NCBI RefSeq assembly: GCF_011742875.1
Contig: NZ_JAAQTL010000002.1
Location: forward strand, 248,001-312,000
DNA: 64,000 bases
Reading direction: 5' to 3'
Source: Luteibacter yeojuensis
Lineage (GTDB): Bacteria; Pseudomonadota; Gammaproteobacteria; Xanthomonadales; Rhodanobacteraceae
Each line of letters begins with the position of its first letter. Positions within the stretch are counted from its first letter, which is position 1. The notes under the pieces were generated by a model. That model was not told where the DNA came from and did no database searches. It saw nothing but the letters and a program-made list of their open reading frames with translations. Position numbers and translations under genes: made by a program. Of this stretch, positions 29,408 to 39,626 are shown one piece after another.

Positions 29408-31282
29408 TCAGACCGACAGGGTCTTGAGCTTGCGGCCGCCGTGGATCAGCGCCGTGATGGCATGGGTCACCGTCACCGACGTGAACATCGAGGTGAGGAT
29501 ACCGATGAACAGCGTGACGCCGAAGCCCTTGATCGGACCCGAACCCATGGTCATCAGACCGAGCGCGGCGAGCAGGTGGGTGACGTTCGCGTCGAGAATG
29601 GTCGCCCACGCCTTGTCGTAACCGGTGCGGATGGCCGCGAGCGGCGAGGAGCCATTGCGCAGCTCCTCGCGGATGCGTTCGCAGATCAGCACGTTCGCGT
29701 CGATCGCCATGCCGAGGGTGAGCACGATACCCGCGATGCCCGGCATCGTGAGGGTCACGCCAATCAGCGACATGACCGCGACGAGCAGCACGAGGTTGAA
29801 GAACAGCGCGATGTCGGCGACGAGGCCGAAGAGCTTGTAGTAAATGGCGGCGGCCACCAGCACGAGGCCGAGGCCGAGCATCACCGCCTTGAAACCCTTG
29901 TCGATGTTGTCCGCGCCCAGGCTGGGACCGATCACGCTCTCGCCGACGATGTCGACCGGGGCGGCGAGCGAGCCGCCACGCAGCAGCAGTGCCAGTTCCG
30001 ACGCTTCCGCGTCGCTGGGCAGGCCGTTGGTCGAGAACTGCCTGCCGAAGGGCGAGCTGATGTTCGCGTAGTTGATCACCTCCTCGGTGATCTTCGGCGT
30101 CTTCACTTCCTTGCCGTCGACCGTCTTGGTCTCGACCGTGCGCGTGATGTAGAGCACCGCCATCGGCTTGCCGACGTTGTCGTTGGTGAATTCCTGCATC
30201 TTGCGCGCGCCGGCGCTGTTCAGCGTCACGCTGACATTCGGCGTGCCGTTCTGCTGGTCGCGGCCGGAGATGGCGCTGGTGAGCTCGTCGCCCTTCGCGA
30301 TCACCTTCTTGCTGAGCAGGTACGGGCGACCGTCGCGGCCATAGTACAGCTTCGCATCCGGCGGCACGCTGCCCGAACGGGCGGCATCCACCGCCTGCTG
30401 CGGGGTGTAGAGGCCCGCCCTGTATTCGAGGGTGGCGGTGGCGCCGATGATCTTCTTCGCTTCCGCGGTGTCCTGCACGCCGGCGAGTTCGACGATGATC
30501 TGGTTCGCGCCCTGCTGCTGGATCAGCGGTTCGGACACGCCCAGGGCGTTCACGCGCTGGCGCAGCGTGGTGACGTTCTGGGTGATCGTGCTCTGCGCCA
30601 GCTCGCGCAGCTTGTCCGGCTTCACGGTGGCGTTGAGGATGAAGCGGTTGCCCGTGTTGGCGCCGTCGTTGACGACGAGGTCCGGGTAGTCCGCGCCGAT
30701 CACCGTGGCCGCCTGCTGGCGGTCGGCCTCCGAACGCAGCACCACGCTGACGCCCTTGCCCCGCGCGTTGCGGTTCACGGCGTCATAGGAAATGTTCTTG
30801 TCGCGAAGCAGCGCACGGATGTCGTCGGCGTAACGGGTTTCCTGCGCGTCGATGACGGCGTTCTGGTCGACTTCCATCAGGAAGTGCACGCCGCCCTGCA
30901 GGTCGAGGCCGAGCGGCATCGAGTTCGCGTTGATCGCGCGGAGCCACGGCGGCACCGTGGAGGCGAGGTTGAGCGCTACCGTATAACTGTCGCCGAGATC
31001 GGTGCGCAGCGCGTCGGAGGCCTTGGCCTGGGCGTCGACGCTGCCGAAACGGGCCAGCAGGCGGGTGCCCTTCTCGTCCAGTTCGACCGACGATGCCGGC
31101 ACCTTCGCCGCCGCGAGCAGGCTTTCGACCTTGCTCTTCAGGGCGGCATCGACGGCCGCGCCGCGGTTGCCCGAGATCTGCACGGCGGGCTGCGGCGTGA
31201 AGGCGTTCGGCAACGCGTACAGGATGCCGAACAGCAACACGATCACGACCAGCGCGTACTTCCAGCGTGGAAAATCACTCAT
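29408..31282 (-). CDS. secD: Protein translocase subunit SecD
   Basis: Large SecDF subunit, 624 residues. The first helix is followed by a large periplasmic region with GLDLQGGVHFLMEVD and the P1 head, then the C-terminal membrane part with LGMAIDANVLICERIREEL, where the Asp and Arg of the proton path lie. Gene order tgt-yajC-secD-secF is the same as in E. coli. Confidence 0.95.
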   Translation of the reverse strand: MSDFPRWKYALVVIVLLFGILYALPNAFTPQPAVQISGNRGAAVDAALKSKVESLLAAAKVPASSVELDEKGTRLLARFGSVDAQAKASDALRTDLGDSYTVALNLASTVPPWLRAINANSMPLGLDLQGGVHFLMEVDQNAVIDAQETRYADDIRALLRDKNISYDAVNRNARGKGVSVVLRSEADRQQAATVIGADYPDLVVNDGANTGNRFILNATVKPDKLRELAQSTITQNVTTLRQRVNALGVSEPLIQQQGANQIIVELAGVQDTAEAKKIIGATATLEYRAGLYTPQQAVDAARSGSVPPDAKLYYGRDGRPYLLSKKVIAKGDELTSAISGRDQQNGTPNVSVTLNSAGARKMQEFTNDNVGKPMAVLYITRTVETKTVDGKEVKTPKITEEVINYANISSPFGRQFSTNGLPSDAEASELALLLRGGSLAAPVDIVGESVIGPSLGADNIDKGFKAVMLGLGLVLVAAAIYYKLFGLVADIALFFNLVLLVAVMSLIGVTLTMPGIAGIVLTLGMAIDANVLICERIREELRNGSSPLAAIRTGYDKAWATILDANVTHLLAALGLMTMGSGPIKGFGVTLFIGILTSMFTSVTVTHAITALIHGGRKLKTLSV

Positions 31283-31345
31283 GCCTTACATTCCATGGGA
31301 GCGGCCGTGCGCCGGCCGCGGCTGACGCAGTGAGGGATGGAAGTC

Positions 31346-31687
31346 TTACGACTTCTTGAGGCTGCCCTTGGGCAAGACCTGGGTGATCGAGCCCTTCTGC
31401 ACCTGGACGACGACGCCCGGGGCGATCTCGACCCGGACGAACGACTCGCCCACGTCCTCGATGCGGCCGGCCATGCCGCCGCTCATCACGACCTCGTCGC
31501 CCTTGGCGAGAGCGGCCAGGAGGGCACGGTGCTCCTTCTGACGCTTCATCTGCGGGCGGATCATCATGAAATAGAAGATGCCGAACAGCACCGCCATCAT
31601 GATCAACGGCGAAAGACCCAGCGCCCCGCCCTGCGGAGCGGCGCCCGGGGTGGCCTGTGCAAGGGCGGCAAATGTCGTGAGGCTCAT
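31346..31687 (-). CDS. yajC: Preprotein translocase accessory subunit YajC
   Basis: A 113-residue protein with one membrane helix (LIMMAVLFGIFYFMMIRP) followed by a cytoplasmic domain with the YajC pattern LAKGDEVVMSGGMAGRIEDV. It sits 63 bases upstream of secD and shares its transcript. A small Ala/Pro-rich N-terminus precedes the helix. Confidence 0.93.
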   Translation of the reverse strand: MSLTTFAALAQATPGAAPQGGALGLSPLIMMAVLFGIFYFMMIRPQMKRQKEHRALLAALAKGDEVVMSGGMAGRIEDVGESFVRVEIAPGVVVQVQKGSITQVLPKGSLKKS

Positions 31688-31749
31688 CGGATTTCTCGCA
31701 AGTCATGGAACGGCCAAGGAAAAGCGCCGCTCACGTAAAAAGATCGTGG

Positions 31750-31758
31750 ATTATGCCA
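31750..31758 (-). promoter_or_regulatory. Candidate extended -10 element for yajC-secDF
   Basis: On the minus strand TGG-CATAAT, an extended -10 form, about 63 bases before the yajC start and just downstream of a REPIN. No good -35 is seen. It would let yajC-secDF be transcribed separately from tgt. Confidence 0.35.
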
Positions 31759-31793
31759 CGCCCTTTGGGGCCCGTGCATGTCGGGCTCTAACT

Positions 31794-31875
31794 GTAGGAG
31801 CCGCTATAGCGGCGAGGAGAACCGCCTCACCCCTTCATCGCCCCGTAGGCTTCTCGCCGCTATAGCGGCTCCTAC
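31794..31875. repeat. REPIN: two inverted REP copies, TATA type
   Basis: GTAGGAGCCGCTATAGCGGC at 31794 and its reverse complement ending at 31875, separated by about 36 bases that are not repeated. It lies between tgt and yajC. Confidence 0.9.
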
Positions 31876-31883
31876 AACTCCGA

Positions 31884-33005
<1,122 letters not shown>

Positions 33006-33069
33006 TTAGCCTGAGTCGTCTTCGGCCCCCATCTCCCCCTCCCCAGCCCGAAACGCCCCATCCACCCGC

Positions 33070-33096
33070 TAAAGTTTCGCAAGAATCCGCCGATTC
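33070..33096 (+). promoter_or_regulatory. Candidate sigma-28 promoter of fliK-flhX
   Basis: TAAA-N15-GCCGATTC, with correct spacing and 6 of 8 bases of the -10 consensus. It lies 59 bases before the TTG start proposed for fliK and 17 before the upstream GTG. Together with the exact motAB site it suggests that the window's flagellar genes are late-class. Confidence 0.6.
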
Positions 33097-33154
33097 CCTA
33101 GCTCACAGGAGCGTGCCCATCCGGGGGCCCGCCAGGCCGTGGGAGGACATCCCC

Positions 33155-34309
33155 TTGATCATCCAGCCGACCAGTCTCGCTGCCCAGTTGTGGGCCGGCG
33201 CGGCCGCGGGCACCACGGCCGCGGCGGACAGCTGGCGGGTCGGCACCCTGCTCACGGCGCGGGTGATGGGCCAGAACGACCTCGGCAAGCTGCTGCTGGA
33301 GATCGGCGGCCTCACCGTCGAGGCCGACGCCTCCGGCACGCAATTGCCCCCGCAGTTCCAGGTACGCGTGCTTACCCAGGGAGCCCAGCCCCAGCTGGAA
33401 GTGCTGCCCGGCAACGTGGACGAACGCGTGGCCATGCAGGGCTTGCGCGAGCGCCTGCCCCAGCAGAACGGTTACGCCCCGCTCCTGGGCGTGCTGGCCG
33501 CGCTCGGCCGCCGCCCCATCGCACGCCTGCTTCCCGCCCCGCTGCGCGCCGCCCTGGCCACGCTCGAGGCGGCGATCAACAAGCCCGCCGACGTCAGCTC
33601 GCCGATGGGCATGAAGGAAGCCATTGCCCGCAGCGGCACCTTCCTGGAAGCGCACCTCGCCCAGCCGAAGGAAGCGACGCCGGCGGCCGACGACTTCAAG
33701 GCCGCCTTGCTCGCCTTGCGCCGCACGCTTGCCGACCTTCCCGCCGCCCGTCCGGGCATCGCGATGCCTCGTCCTACTGCCGACACCCCGCCGCCACTGG
33801 CCCAGCGACCGCTGGTCGCCCAGGCACGCGCAGCGGAACCGCCGGTGACCGAGGAAGACGTCGACGGACTTGTCGGCCAGTTGCGCGTCGATACCCGCGC
33901 GGCACTGTCCCGGGTCGAGATCGCGCAACTGGAATCGCAGCCGCAGGCGGGCGTGTGGATGATCGAGATTCCACTGGCCGGCGTGCGCGGCTACGACGTG
34001 CTCCAGCTGCGCATCGAGGAAGGCAAGCCGGGCCCGGGCGAGCAGGACGGCCCGTGGACGGTGGGCTTCGCGATCGACCCGCCGTCGCTCGGCGCCGTGC
34101 AGGGCGAGATCCAGCTGCGCGTACCGCGCGTCTCGGTGCGCCTGTGGGCGCAGCACGCCGCCACGGTCATGCGCCTCGAGAACGAATTCGTGTCGCTGCG
34201 CCGCCTGCTCGAGAAGAACGGCCTGGTACTCGACCAGTTCGCCTGCATGCACGGCCTGCCGGTGTCCACCGGCGCATACAGCGCGGTACTGCTGGAAGCC
34301 CGCGCATGA
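33155..34309 (+). CDS. Flagellar hook-length control protein FliK-like
   Basis: About 384 residues. The C-terminal domain has the FliK/Flg_hook pattern: GEIQLRVPRVSVRLWAQ, then TVMRLENEFVSLRRLLEKNG and LDQFACMHGLP. The N-terminal two thirds are Ala/Pro-rich and less conserved, as in FliK rulers. The start is placed at the TTG at 33155 because GGGAGGA is 8 bases upstream; the frame is open to a GTG at 33113, whose AGGAG is only one base away. FliK controls hook length and the export switch. The stop overlaps the small FlhB-like gene in an ATGA. Confidence 0.82.
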   Translation: MIIQPTSLAAQLWAGAAAGTTAAADSWRVGTLLTARVMGQNDLGKLLLEIGGLTVEADASGTQLPPQFQVRVLTQGAQPQLEVLPGNVDERVAMQGLRERLPQQNGYAPLLGVLAALGRRPIARLLPAPLRAALATLEAAINKPADVSSPMGMKEAIARSGTFLEAHLAQPKEATPAADDFKAALLALRRTLADLPAARPGIAMPRPTADTPPPLAQRPLVAQARAAEPPVTEEDVDGLVGQLRVDTRAALSRVEIAQLESQPQAGVWMIEIPLAGVRGYDVLQLRIEEGKPGPGEQDGPWTVGFAIDPPSLGAVQGEIQLRVPRVSVRLWAQHAATVMRLENEFVSLRRLLEKNGLVLDQFACMHGLPVSTGAYSAVLLEARA

Positions 34310-34569
34310 ACCAGGCACTCCCGTCGCCAAGACGCAGCGTCACGCTCCGCCTCGCCTCGCCCACCAGCAACGGCAACAGCCAGCGCATCGACGCCGAGGG
34401 CGTGAAGTCGATGCTCGAACGCGCGCAGGCGCTTGGTCTCGCCCCGCAGCTCGATCCGCAGATCGCCACGCTGCTGGCGGCGGTCCGCCTGCGCGACGAC
34501 GTGCCGCCGGAACTGTACGCCGCACTCGCGGCTGTCGTCGGAACGCTGCTGGCCGCCGTCGAAGACTGA
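34306..34569 (+). CDS. Small FlhB C-terminal-like protein (FlhX type)
   Basis: An 87-residue protein matching the cytoplasmic end of FlhB/YscU export-switch proteins: RIDAEGVKSMLERAQALGLA, PQLDPQIATLLAAV, and DVPPELYAALAAVVGTLL. It lacks the membrane part and has no NPTH cleavage site. Coupled to FliK, which interacts with FlhB, so a role in export switching is plausible. Confidence 0.8.
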   Translation: MNQALPSPRRSVTLRLASPTSNGNSQRIDAEGVKSMLERAQALGLAPQLDPQIATLLAAVRLRDDVPPELYAALAAVVGTLLAAVED

Positions 34570-34668
34570 AGCCCCCATACCACGCGAAGGGAACGCGCTG
34601 ATCGACCCATCGACGGCCTCCTGGCCATATCCATGCACCCGCCCGTCGGCTTCAGTCGCCGGGCCGCA

Positions 34669-34700
34669 CGCCACCCTCTCGAGGGTGGCGTTGCCTTTTT
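34669..34700 (+). terminator. Rho-independent terminator after fliK-flhX
   Basis: CGCCACCCT-ctcg-AGGGTGGCG, a perfect 9-base stem, followed by TTGCCTTTTT. It lies 100 bases after flhX and 38 bases before the end of a convergent gene. Confidence 0.85.
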
Positions 34701-34737
34701 CAAGGACGGAATTGTGCGCACTGTGCTCAAGGCGCCA

Positions 34738-35454
34738 TTACGCCCACAAGTCCTCGCGCAGGATAGAGCCACGTGTGGTCTGCACCTCTCCGGACCCGTC
34801 GGGCCGTACGACGTACTGCGTTATCTCTCCAACAATGTAGCTTTGCACGAGCCTTCCACCCAATTGATAACGAGAGCTCTCCTTCATCCACCAAGGCAGC
34901 CGTGCGTCGTTGACGTCACGCAATAGCGATCGAAGCTTCACCGACTCGTCGACGGAGCCATGCAATCCTGCGTAGTCGATGGCGGCTCCCCCATCTGCCA
35001 GGAAGCCCGTGCGCGCCAGGAGATCGCCACTTTCGTTGCGCGTTCCATGGTCGGTTTCATAGGTGCGAACGACTTGACGATTGAATGCATCAGCCAACCT
35101 GGCAAGCTCGCCATCGCGATTGAGTTCTGTTTCAATCCAGTCGCGATCGGCCTGCTCGAGGTCTGTATCAACCACCCGAAACCGCCCTCCCTGGCTGACC
35201 AAATCGAATGCTTGCTCCATTACGTGAGGCCGTTCGCATTCAAGCCGTTGTAATGCTAACTGAAATGGGCGTGCGAGCCGGACAAACGCATCCTCAACAT
35301 CACGCACGCCCGTTATCCAGCCATCGATCGTCGCACTTGGATCCACCCTGCATTCAGGCAATGTAATATCCGCGTCGGGAAGCGTACCAGCTTCGGATGG
35401 AGCGTAGTCGCGCAACCACTTGTTTTCGATGGGGAGTGTCGATACCAGCATCAT
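34738..35454 (-). CDS. Hypothetical protein of an AT-richer insert, second gene
   Basis: A 238-residue soluble protein with no signal peptide or membrane segment. Trp and charged residues are frequent (NKWLRDYAPSEAG, DRDWIETELNRDGE, LPWWMKESSRYQLGGRLV). A GAGG ribosome site is 8 bases upstream and the ATG overlaps the stop of the upstream secreted-protein gene. Base composition is lower in GC than neighbours (sampled 60-base lines range from 45 to 55 percent). No family is recognised. Because it is coupled to a secreted protein, an intracellular partner role is possible but unproven. Confidence 0.75.
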   Translation of the reverse strand: MMLVSTLPIENKWLRDYAPSEAGTLPDADITLPECRVDPSATIDGWITGVRDVEDAFVRLARPFQLALQRLECERPHVMEQAFDLVSQGGRFRVVDTDLEQADRDWIETELNRDGELARLADAFNRQVVRTYETDHGTRNESGDLLARTGFLADGGAAIDYAGLHGSVDESVKLRSLLRDVNDARLPWWMKESSRYQLGGRLVQSYIVGEITQYVVRPDGSGEVQTTRGSILREDLWA

Positions 35455-36711
35455 GGCCGGAATCCTCGATAAGTTTCCTTGCAGACATGCTCGAAAAAGC
35501 TCGGCCTCGCTATCGAACGCTTATCATCGAGTATGGCCACGACATATGCCGTAGGAACGTATTTGATATCCCAGTACTCGGGACGATTGGAGTGTCGATG
35601 CATGCGAACGGGACCCACGATCCCCGGTCCTCTGCAGTCTCCAATATGGAGTTTTGCGGTGAAGTGCCCTGTGGCGTCAGTGTAGCCATCCGCCTGCGCA
35701 AGAATGACTTTTTGTTTTGTCTCCGGGTCGTAATCTACCGCAAACAGGGTCACGTGCTCTCCCTCTGGTGCCGTCATATACCCGTCGCTGTCGTAGACGG
35801 CAGCCGTCACGTTAATTTCCCGCGCTGCGTTGGACCCGCCAGGCACTAGGCGAACAGCTTCGGTGCTCGGGAAAGGAGCCATATGCGTGATATCTTCGTC
35901 CGACCATTTCCTCGCGATAACCGTATGCGCGGCGGGGTCGGACGTATGAACCGTATAGTTCGTCTTCGTTACCATCTTGCCTTCGCGAGACCGCACGCGC
36001 AGTACAAGGGAAGTTTTTTCAGAGGCCGGATATTCCGTGATGCCTGAGGAAGGCAAGGGTCGCCAACCAGAAGGAGTGAGCACTTCACACATGACATCAT
36101 GCGAGGCGGTAAAGCGAATCCTGGCGGACGTCTGCTTCGAGCCCACCGCTACGATGTAGTGATCCACATCGAATGCGGAATCCAATGAACCCATGATGTG
36201 TTGGTTTCCATGCAGTACGGTGGCTGATTTGACCGTATCGTTGGGCTCGTATCGATCCGGGCTGATCGCTGCGTCGGCTTGAAGCTGAAACGGAGTGCCC
36301 TGCTGCATGCCACCTCCTCCAATCAGGACCAACCAGCGGCTCAGCGCGGGCGAAACGGCCTGCAGGAATGTCTCCGCTCCCCCTGAAGGCTCTGTCGCCA
36401 TGATCTTCGTCTCACCGTTCTTTCCTACCCTTGCCAAGTGGACATCGTAGGACGCCTTGGCTGCTGGAGCGGCTATCGTGAGGCTGAGTTTTGAGCCGGC
36501 CGTTTCGTCGGTGACGAACTGAAAGCACTGGATGCCACCGACCGGCTCGGCGGATACGTCATAGATCGGACCGACCTGTATCTCGTCGCAACCTTGAGCC
36601 GGAGGAGGAGCAACTCGTGCGACACTGCCCCCCCTCAGCCCGGATCGTTGTCGCTGCGGATGTCGCTCCAATGGCGACCCATAGCGACAGGGCAATTGTA
36701 CGAGAACGCAT
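35451..36711 (-). CDS. Secreted PPC-domain protein, frameshifted at a G7 tract
   Basis: A good ribosome site (GGGAG, 8 bases) precedes ATG 36711, which opens a signal peptide, MRSRTIALSLWVAIGATSAA. This frame then hits seven G (36628-36634 read as C on the plus strand) and ends 50 residues on. The main frame of about 390 residues begins just after the tract (GGSVARVAPPPAQG) and is in frame with the signal peptide if one G is removed, giving 419 residues. A PPC-type beta domain is visible (DRYEPNDTVKSATVL, GSLDSAFDVDHYIVAV). The TTG at 36695 that opens the main frame lies inside the signal-peptide region and has no ribosome site, so it is unlikely as a start. It may be phase-variable, a fresh mutation or a sequencing error. 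Confidence 0.8.
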
Positions 36712-36937
36712 TTATCTGACTCCCTTCCCCGTGAACGTCATTTCAGGTTAGGGAGCCAATGAAGATGGCTATGCCGGCTATTACAGACAGGCGGCCTCGG
36801 TGCCGAACGATTTGATCGCGGGACGGCTCTTACCATGCGTAGGCCTACCTATTGGCGCAGGCACGTAGGCGGCGATACGAAACGCAGGAGCGCAGAGGCC
36901 CTGAGTGTCTGCCTGCGCGGGCACGACGGTGTGGAGG

Positions 36938-38290
36938 TCAGGTGACGCCCAGGCCCTGGATGCTTGCCGTGCTTGCCTCGAAGCCCGCGAGTTCGGCGAA
37001 GCGCTTGCCGCGCTCGGTGTAATCGTGGAACTGGTCGAAGCTGGGGGCGCCGGGGGAGAGCAGGACGCAGCCTTGGCCTGCCAGCGCCACGCGCGCGGCT
37101 GCGACGGCGGCCGGCAGGTCGACGGCGCGATAGACGCCCGCGATGCCCGCCTCCTCCAGCGCATCGGCGATACGCGGTCCGTTCGCGCCCTGGCAAACGA
37201 TCGCTTCAGGCGCGCGCACGCGCATCGCCTCGACGAACGGCGTCCAGTCCAGGCCGCGGTCGTGGCCGCCGACGATCAGCGCGATGCGCTGCCTGCCGAC
37301 GCTCTCCAGCGCGGCGAGGCTCGCCAGCGGCGTGGTGCTGATCGAATCGTTGATCCACGCAAGGCCATCGCGTTCGCCCAGCGGTTGCAGCCGATGCGGC
37401 AGCGGCGCGAAGGTCGCGAGCGCGGGTGCGGCCGCGCGGGCATCGAAGCCCATGATCTCCAGCGCGGCGAGCGCCGCGCACGCATTGATCGCGTTATGCA
37501 GGCCCGGCGCGGAAATCCGCGCGGTTTCGATGACGCGCTCGTCGCCACGGCGAATCCAGCCATCGGCCACATGCCATCCGGACATCTCGCCGAAGGTATG
37601 CAGGCCCGGGTGATCGAAGGCGCGCTCCAGCAGAAGCGGCTGCAGCGCGTTCACGAGGACCTTGGCCGAGGCCGACAGCAGCTTGAGCTTGTCGTCCACG
37701 TAGCGCTCGCGCGAACCGTGCCAGTCGAGGTGTTCCTCGTAGAGGCTGGTGACCACCCCCAGGTCGACGCCCATCGCCTCGCCGGTCTGGAAACTGGACA
37801 GCTCGACGACCCAGAGGTCCGCCCGGGCTTCGTCGAGTTCGAGCATCGGGATGCCGATATTTCCCGCCAGCGCGGTGCGCACGCCGAGCGACCGCGCGAG
37901 GTGGGCGATCAACGCGGACGTCGTGCTCTTGCCCTTCGTGCCGGTGACGGCGACGGTACGCGCCCCGACGTGCTCGCCGAACCACAGCGCGCTGCCCGAG
38001 GTGAAGCGCGTCCCGCGCAGCTTCGCGTCGAGCAGTTCCGGCTTGTATGCCGATATGCCCGGCGACTTGATCACCACGTCGTGCGCGGCGAGCGCGTCCG
38101 CATCGGGAGCGACGTCGCGCACGTCCACCGTGGGGAACGCGGCGCGCGCCGTCTCCACTTCGCCGGTCACGCAATACAGGGCGACCGGCTGGCCCGGAAG
38201 ATGGCGCGCCAGCGCCGACAGCGCCGCGCGCCCCTCGCGCCCGAACCCCCAGACGGCGACGCGCTTGCCCTGGAGCTCAGCCCAGCGCAT
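36938..38290 (-). CDS. murD2: UDP-N-acetylmuramoyl-L-alanine--L-glutamate ligase MurD2
   Basis: Mur ligase of 450 residues with ATP-binding GTKGKSTTSALIAHL, the IGIPMLELDEARADLWVVEL block and the GGHDRGLDW motif of the C-terminal domain. Beside a MurL gene it is assigned to the MurD2 type known from Xanthomonas, which adds L-Glu (not D-Glu) to UDP-MurNAc-L-Ala; MurL then epimerises it. A standard MurD cannot be excluded from motifs alone, but the coupled murL (14-base overlap) makes MurD2 likely. The stop lies 226 bases from the unrelated low-GC insert. Confidence 0.85.
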   Translation of the reverse strand: MRWAELQGKRVAVWGFGREGRAALSALARHLPGQPVALYCVTGEVETARAAFPTVDVRDVAPDADALAAHDVVIKSPGISAYKPELLDAKLRGTRFTSGSALWFGEHVGARTVAVTGTKGKSTTSALIAHLARSLGVRTALAGNIGIPMLELDEARADLWVVELSSFQTGEAMGVDLGVVTSLYEEHLDWHGSRERYVDDKLKLLSASAKVLVNALQPLLLERAFDHPGLHTFGEMSGWHVADGWIRRGDERVIETARISAPGLHNAINACAALAALEIMGFDARAAAPALATFAPLPHRLQPLGERDGLAWINDSISTTPLASLAALESVGRQRIALIVGGHDRGLDWTPFVEAMRVRAPEAIVCQGANGPRIADALEEAGIAGVYRAVDLPAAVAAARVALAGQGCVLLSPGAPSFDQFHDYTERGKRFAELAGFEASTASIQGLGVT

Positions 38291-39626
38291 CCAACGCTCC
38301 AAGCAGCCGCTTCGGCACGAGGTGCGAGGCGCCGGGTTTGAGCCACGGCTCCAGGGCCAGGTCGCCCCGGTGCAGCTGCGGGAGGATCTCGGTGCGGAAG
38401 CGCGCCACGAGCGCATCCTCACGCCATTCCGGTCGTTCCGCCAGCGCGGCGAGCGCGGCACGCGCCTCGGCGCCCTCTCCCACGCATTCGAACGGCTTGT
38501 GATCCTTGTATTCGAGCAGGGCGTCGAATGCGCCGGCGAGCGCATCGTCATCGAGCAGGTTGCGCCCGAAGATCGACAACAGACGCGGCTTGGCCATGAA
38601 CGGCGCCAGCGCGAGGAACACGAAATGGCATTTCGGACACTGCCCGCACCAGCGGTCGGCCGGCTTCGGGCCGAGGATGCGGAAATTGCGGTTGCAGCTG
38701 GAGAAGGCGTTGAAATAGTCGCCGCCCAGGCGGGCGAACGCGCTGGTCACCGCCAGTTCGGACCACGGCCGCAGCAGCGAGCAGTAGTCGAGGTCCGCGG
38801 CCACGTGCGTGTGCAGGTAGTCGTGCAGGGTCTTCTCGAAGCCGAAACCCTTGCTCCACTGGTGGTTCACTTCCTGGCCATCGTATTCCAGCGTGGCGAC
38901 GGAGGCGGACCGTTCGTTCGCGAACACGATGGAATCGTAGCCGTAGAGGATCGCCGCCACCGCGAGGATCACCGAATTGATCGCCGTGACGGGGATGTGT
39001 CCGTTCCACGCACCCAGCCGGTTCAGCTCGAACAGCCCCGGCGCGAGTTCGCGCGAGATATTGAGCAGGGACAGGCCGGTCCGCGCCGCGCATTCGGCGA
39101 TGAGCGGCGAATTGCCCACCCATGTCGCCGTGGCTTCGGCACCGATCGACTTCACCGCCTCCACCGCGACGACCGAATCCTTGCCGCCGCCGATCGGCAG
39201 CAGCGAGCGCTCGGGAAGGCCGATCGCGGCCGCCGGCGGCGCCTCCCGGCGCTCGAACGGAAACGCGATGCGGCCGCGCAGGTCGAGCCGGTTGCGGTAC
39301 GCGAACTCGGCCAGGCCATGAAGGTAGAGCGCGTCCAGCAGGTAGGCCGTCTCCTCGTCGAGCGGCTCGCCTTCCACCACGATCGTGGCGGGGATACCCG
39401 CCTTGTAGTAGCTGACGCCGGCGACGAGATGGAGCAGGCGCAATGCGGCCGCGAACGCGGCCGCGCGCTCCGGCGGCACGCCGGGCGCTCCGGGAAAGGT
39501 CACGCGTTCGACCAGCTCGGCGCCGTCGTCGAAGGCATAGACCAGTTCGGCCACGCCGTCGGAGAACGAGTGGCGGACGAAACGGAAACGCTCGCTCCCG
39601 CGCGGATCGGTCAACGTGTCCGTCAC
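38277..39626 (-). CDS. murL: UDP-MurNAc-L-Ala-L-Glu epimerase MurL
   Basis: About 449 residues from a GTG start. A PP-loop-like ATP motif SLLPIGGGKDSVVAVEAV is at the centre, followed by LFELNRLGAWNGHIPVTAIN, and a cysteine cluster (RWCGQCPKCHFVFLALAPF) lies towards the C-terminus. This matches the MurL family that epimerises the terminal L-Glu of the peptidoglycan precursor in Xanthomonas, replacing glutamate racemase. The GTG overlaps the lysAC stop (GTGA), so lysAC, murL and murD2 are translated as a coupled set. Confidence 0.87.
   Translation of the reverse strand: MTDTLTDPRGSERFRFVRHSFSDGVAELVYAFDDGAELVERVTFPGAPGVPPERAAAFAAALRLLHLVAGVSYYKAGIPATIVVEGEPLDEETAYLLDALYLHGLAEFAYRNRLDLRGRIAFPFERREAPPAAAIGLPERSLLPIGGGKDSVVAVEAVKSIGAEATATWVGNSPLIAECAARTGLSLLNISRELAPGLFELNRLGAWNGHIPVTAINSVILAVAAILYGYDSIVFANERSASVATLEYDGQEVNHQWSKGFGFEKTLHDYLHTHVAADLDYCSLLRPWSELAVTSAFARLGGDYFNAFSSCNRNFRILGPKPADRWCGQCPKCHFVFLALAPFMAKPRLLSIFGRNLLDDDALAGAFDALLEYKDHKPFECVGEGAEARAALAALAERPEWREDALVARFRTEILPQLHRGDLALEPWLKPGASHLVPKRLLGALDALG

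Noticed and set aside
36692..36697. TTG start for the PPC-domain protein at 36695
   Set aside because: No ribosome site, and it lies inside the signal-peptide region of the better start at 36711; the frameshift at the G7 tract explains the data better.
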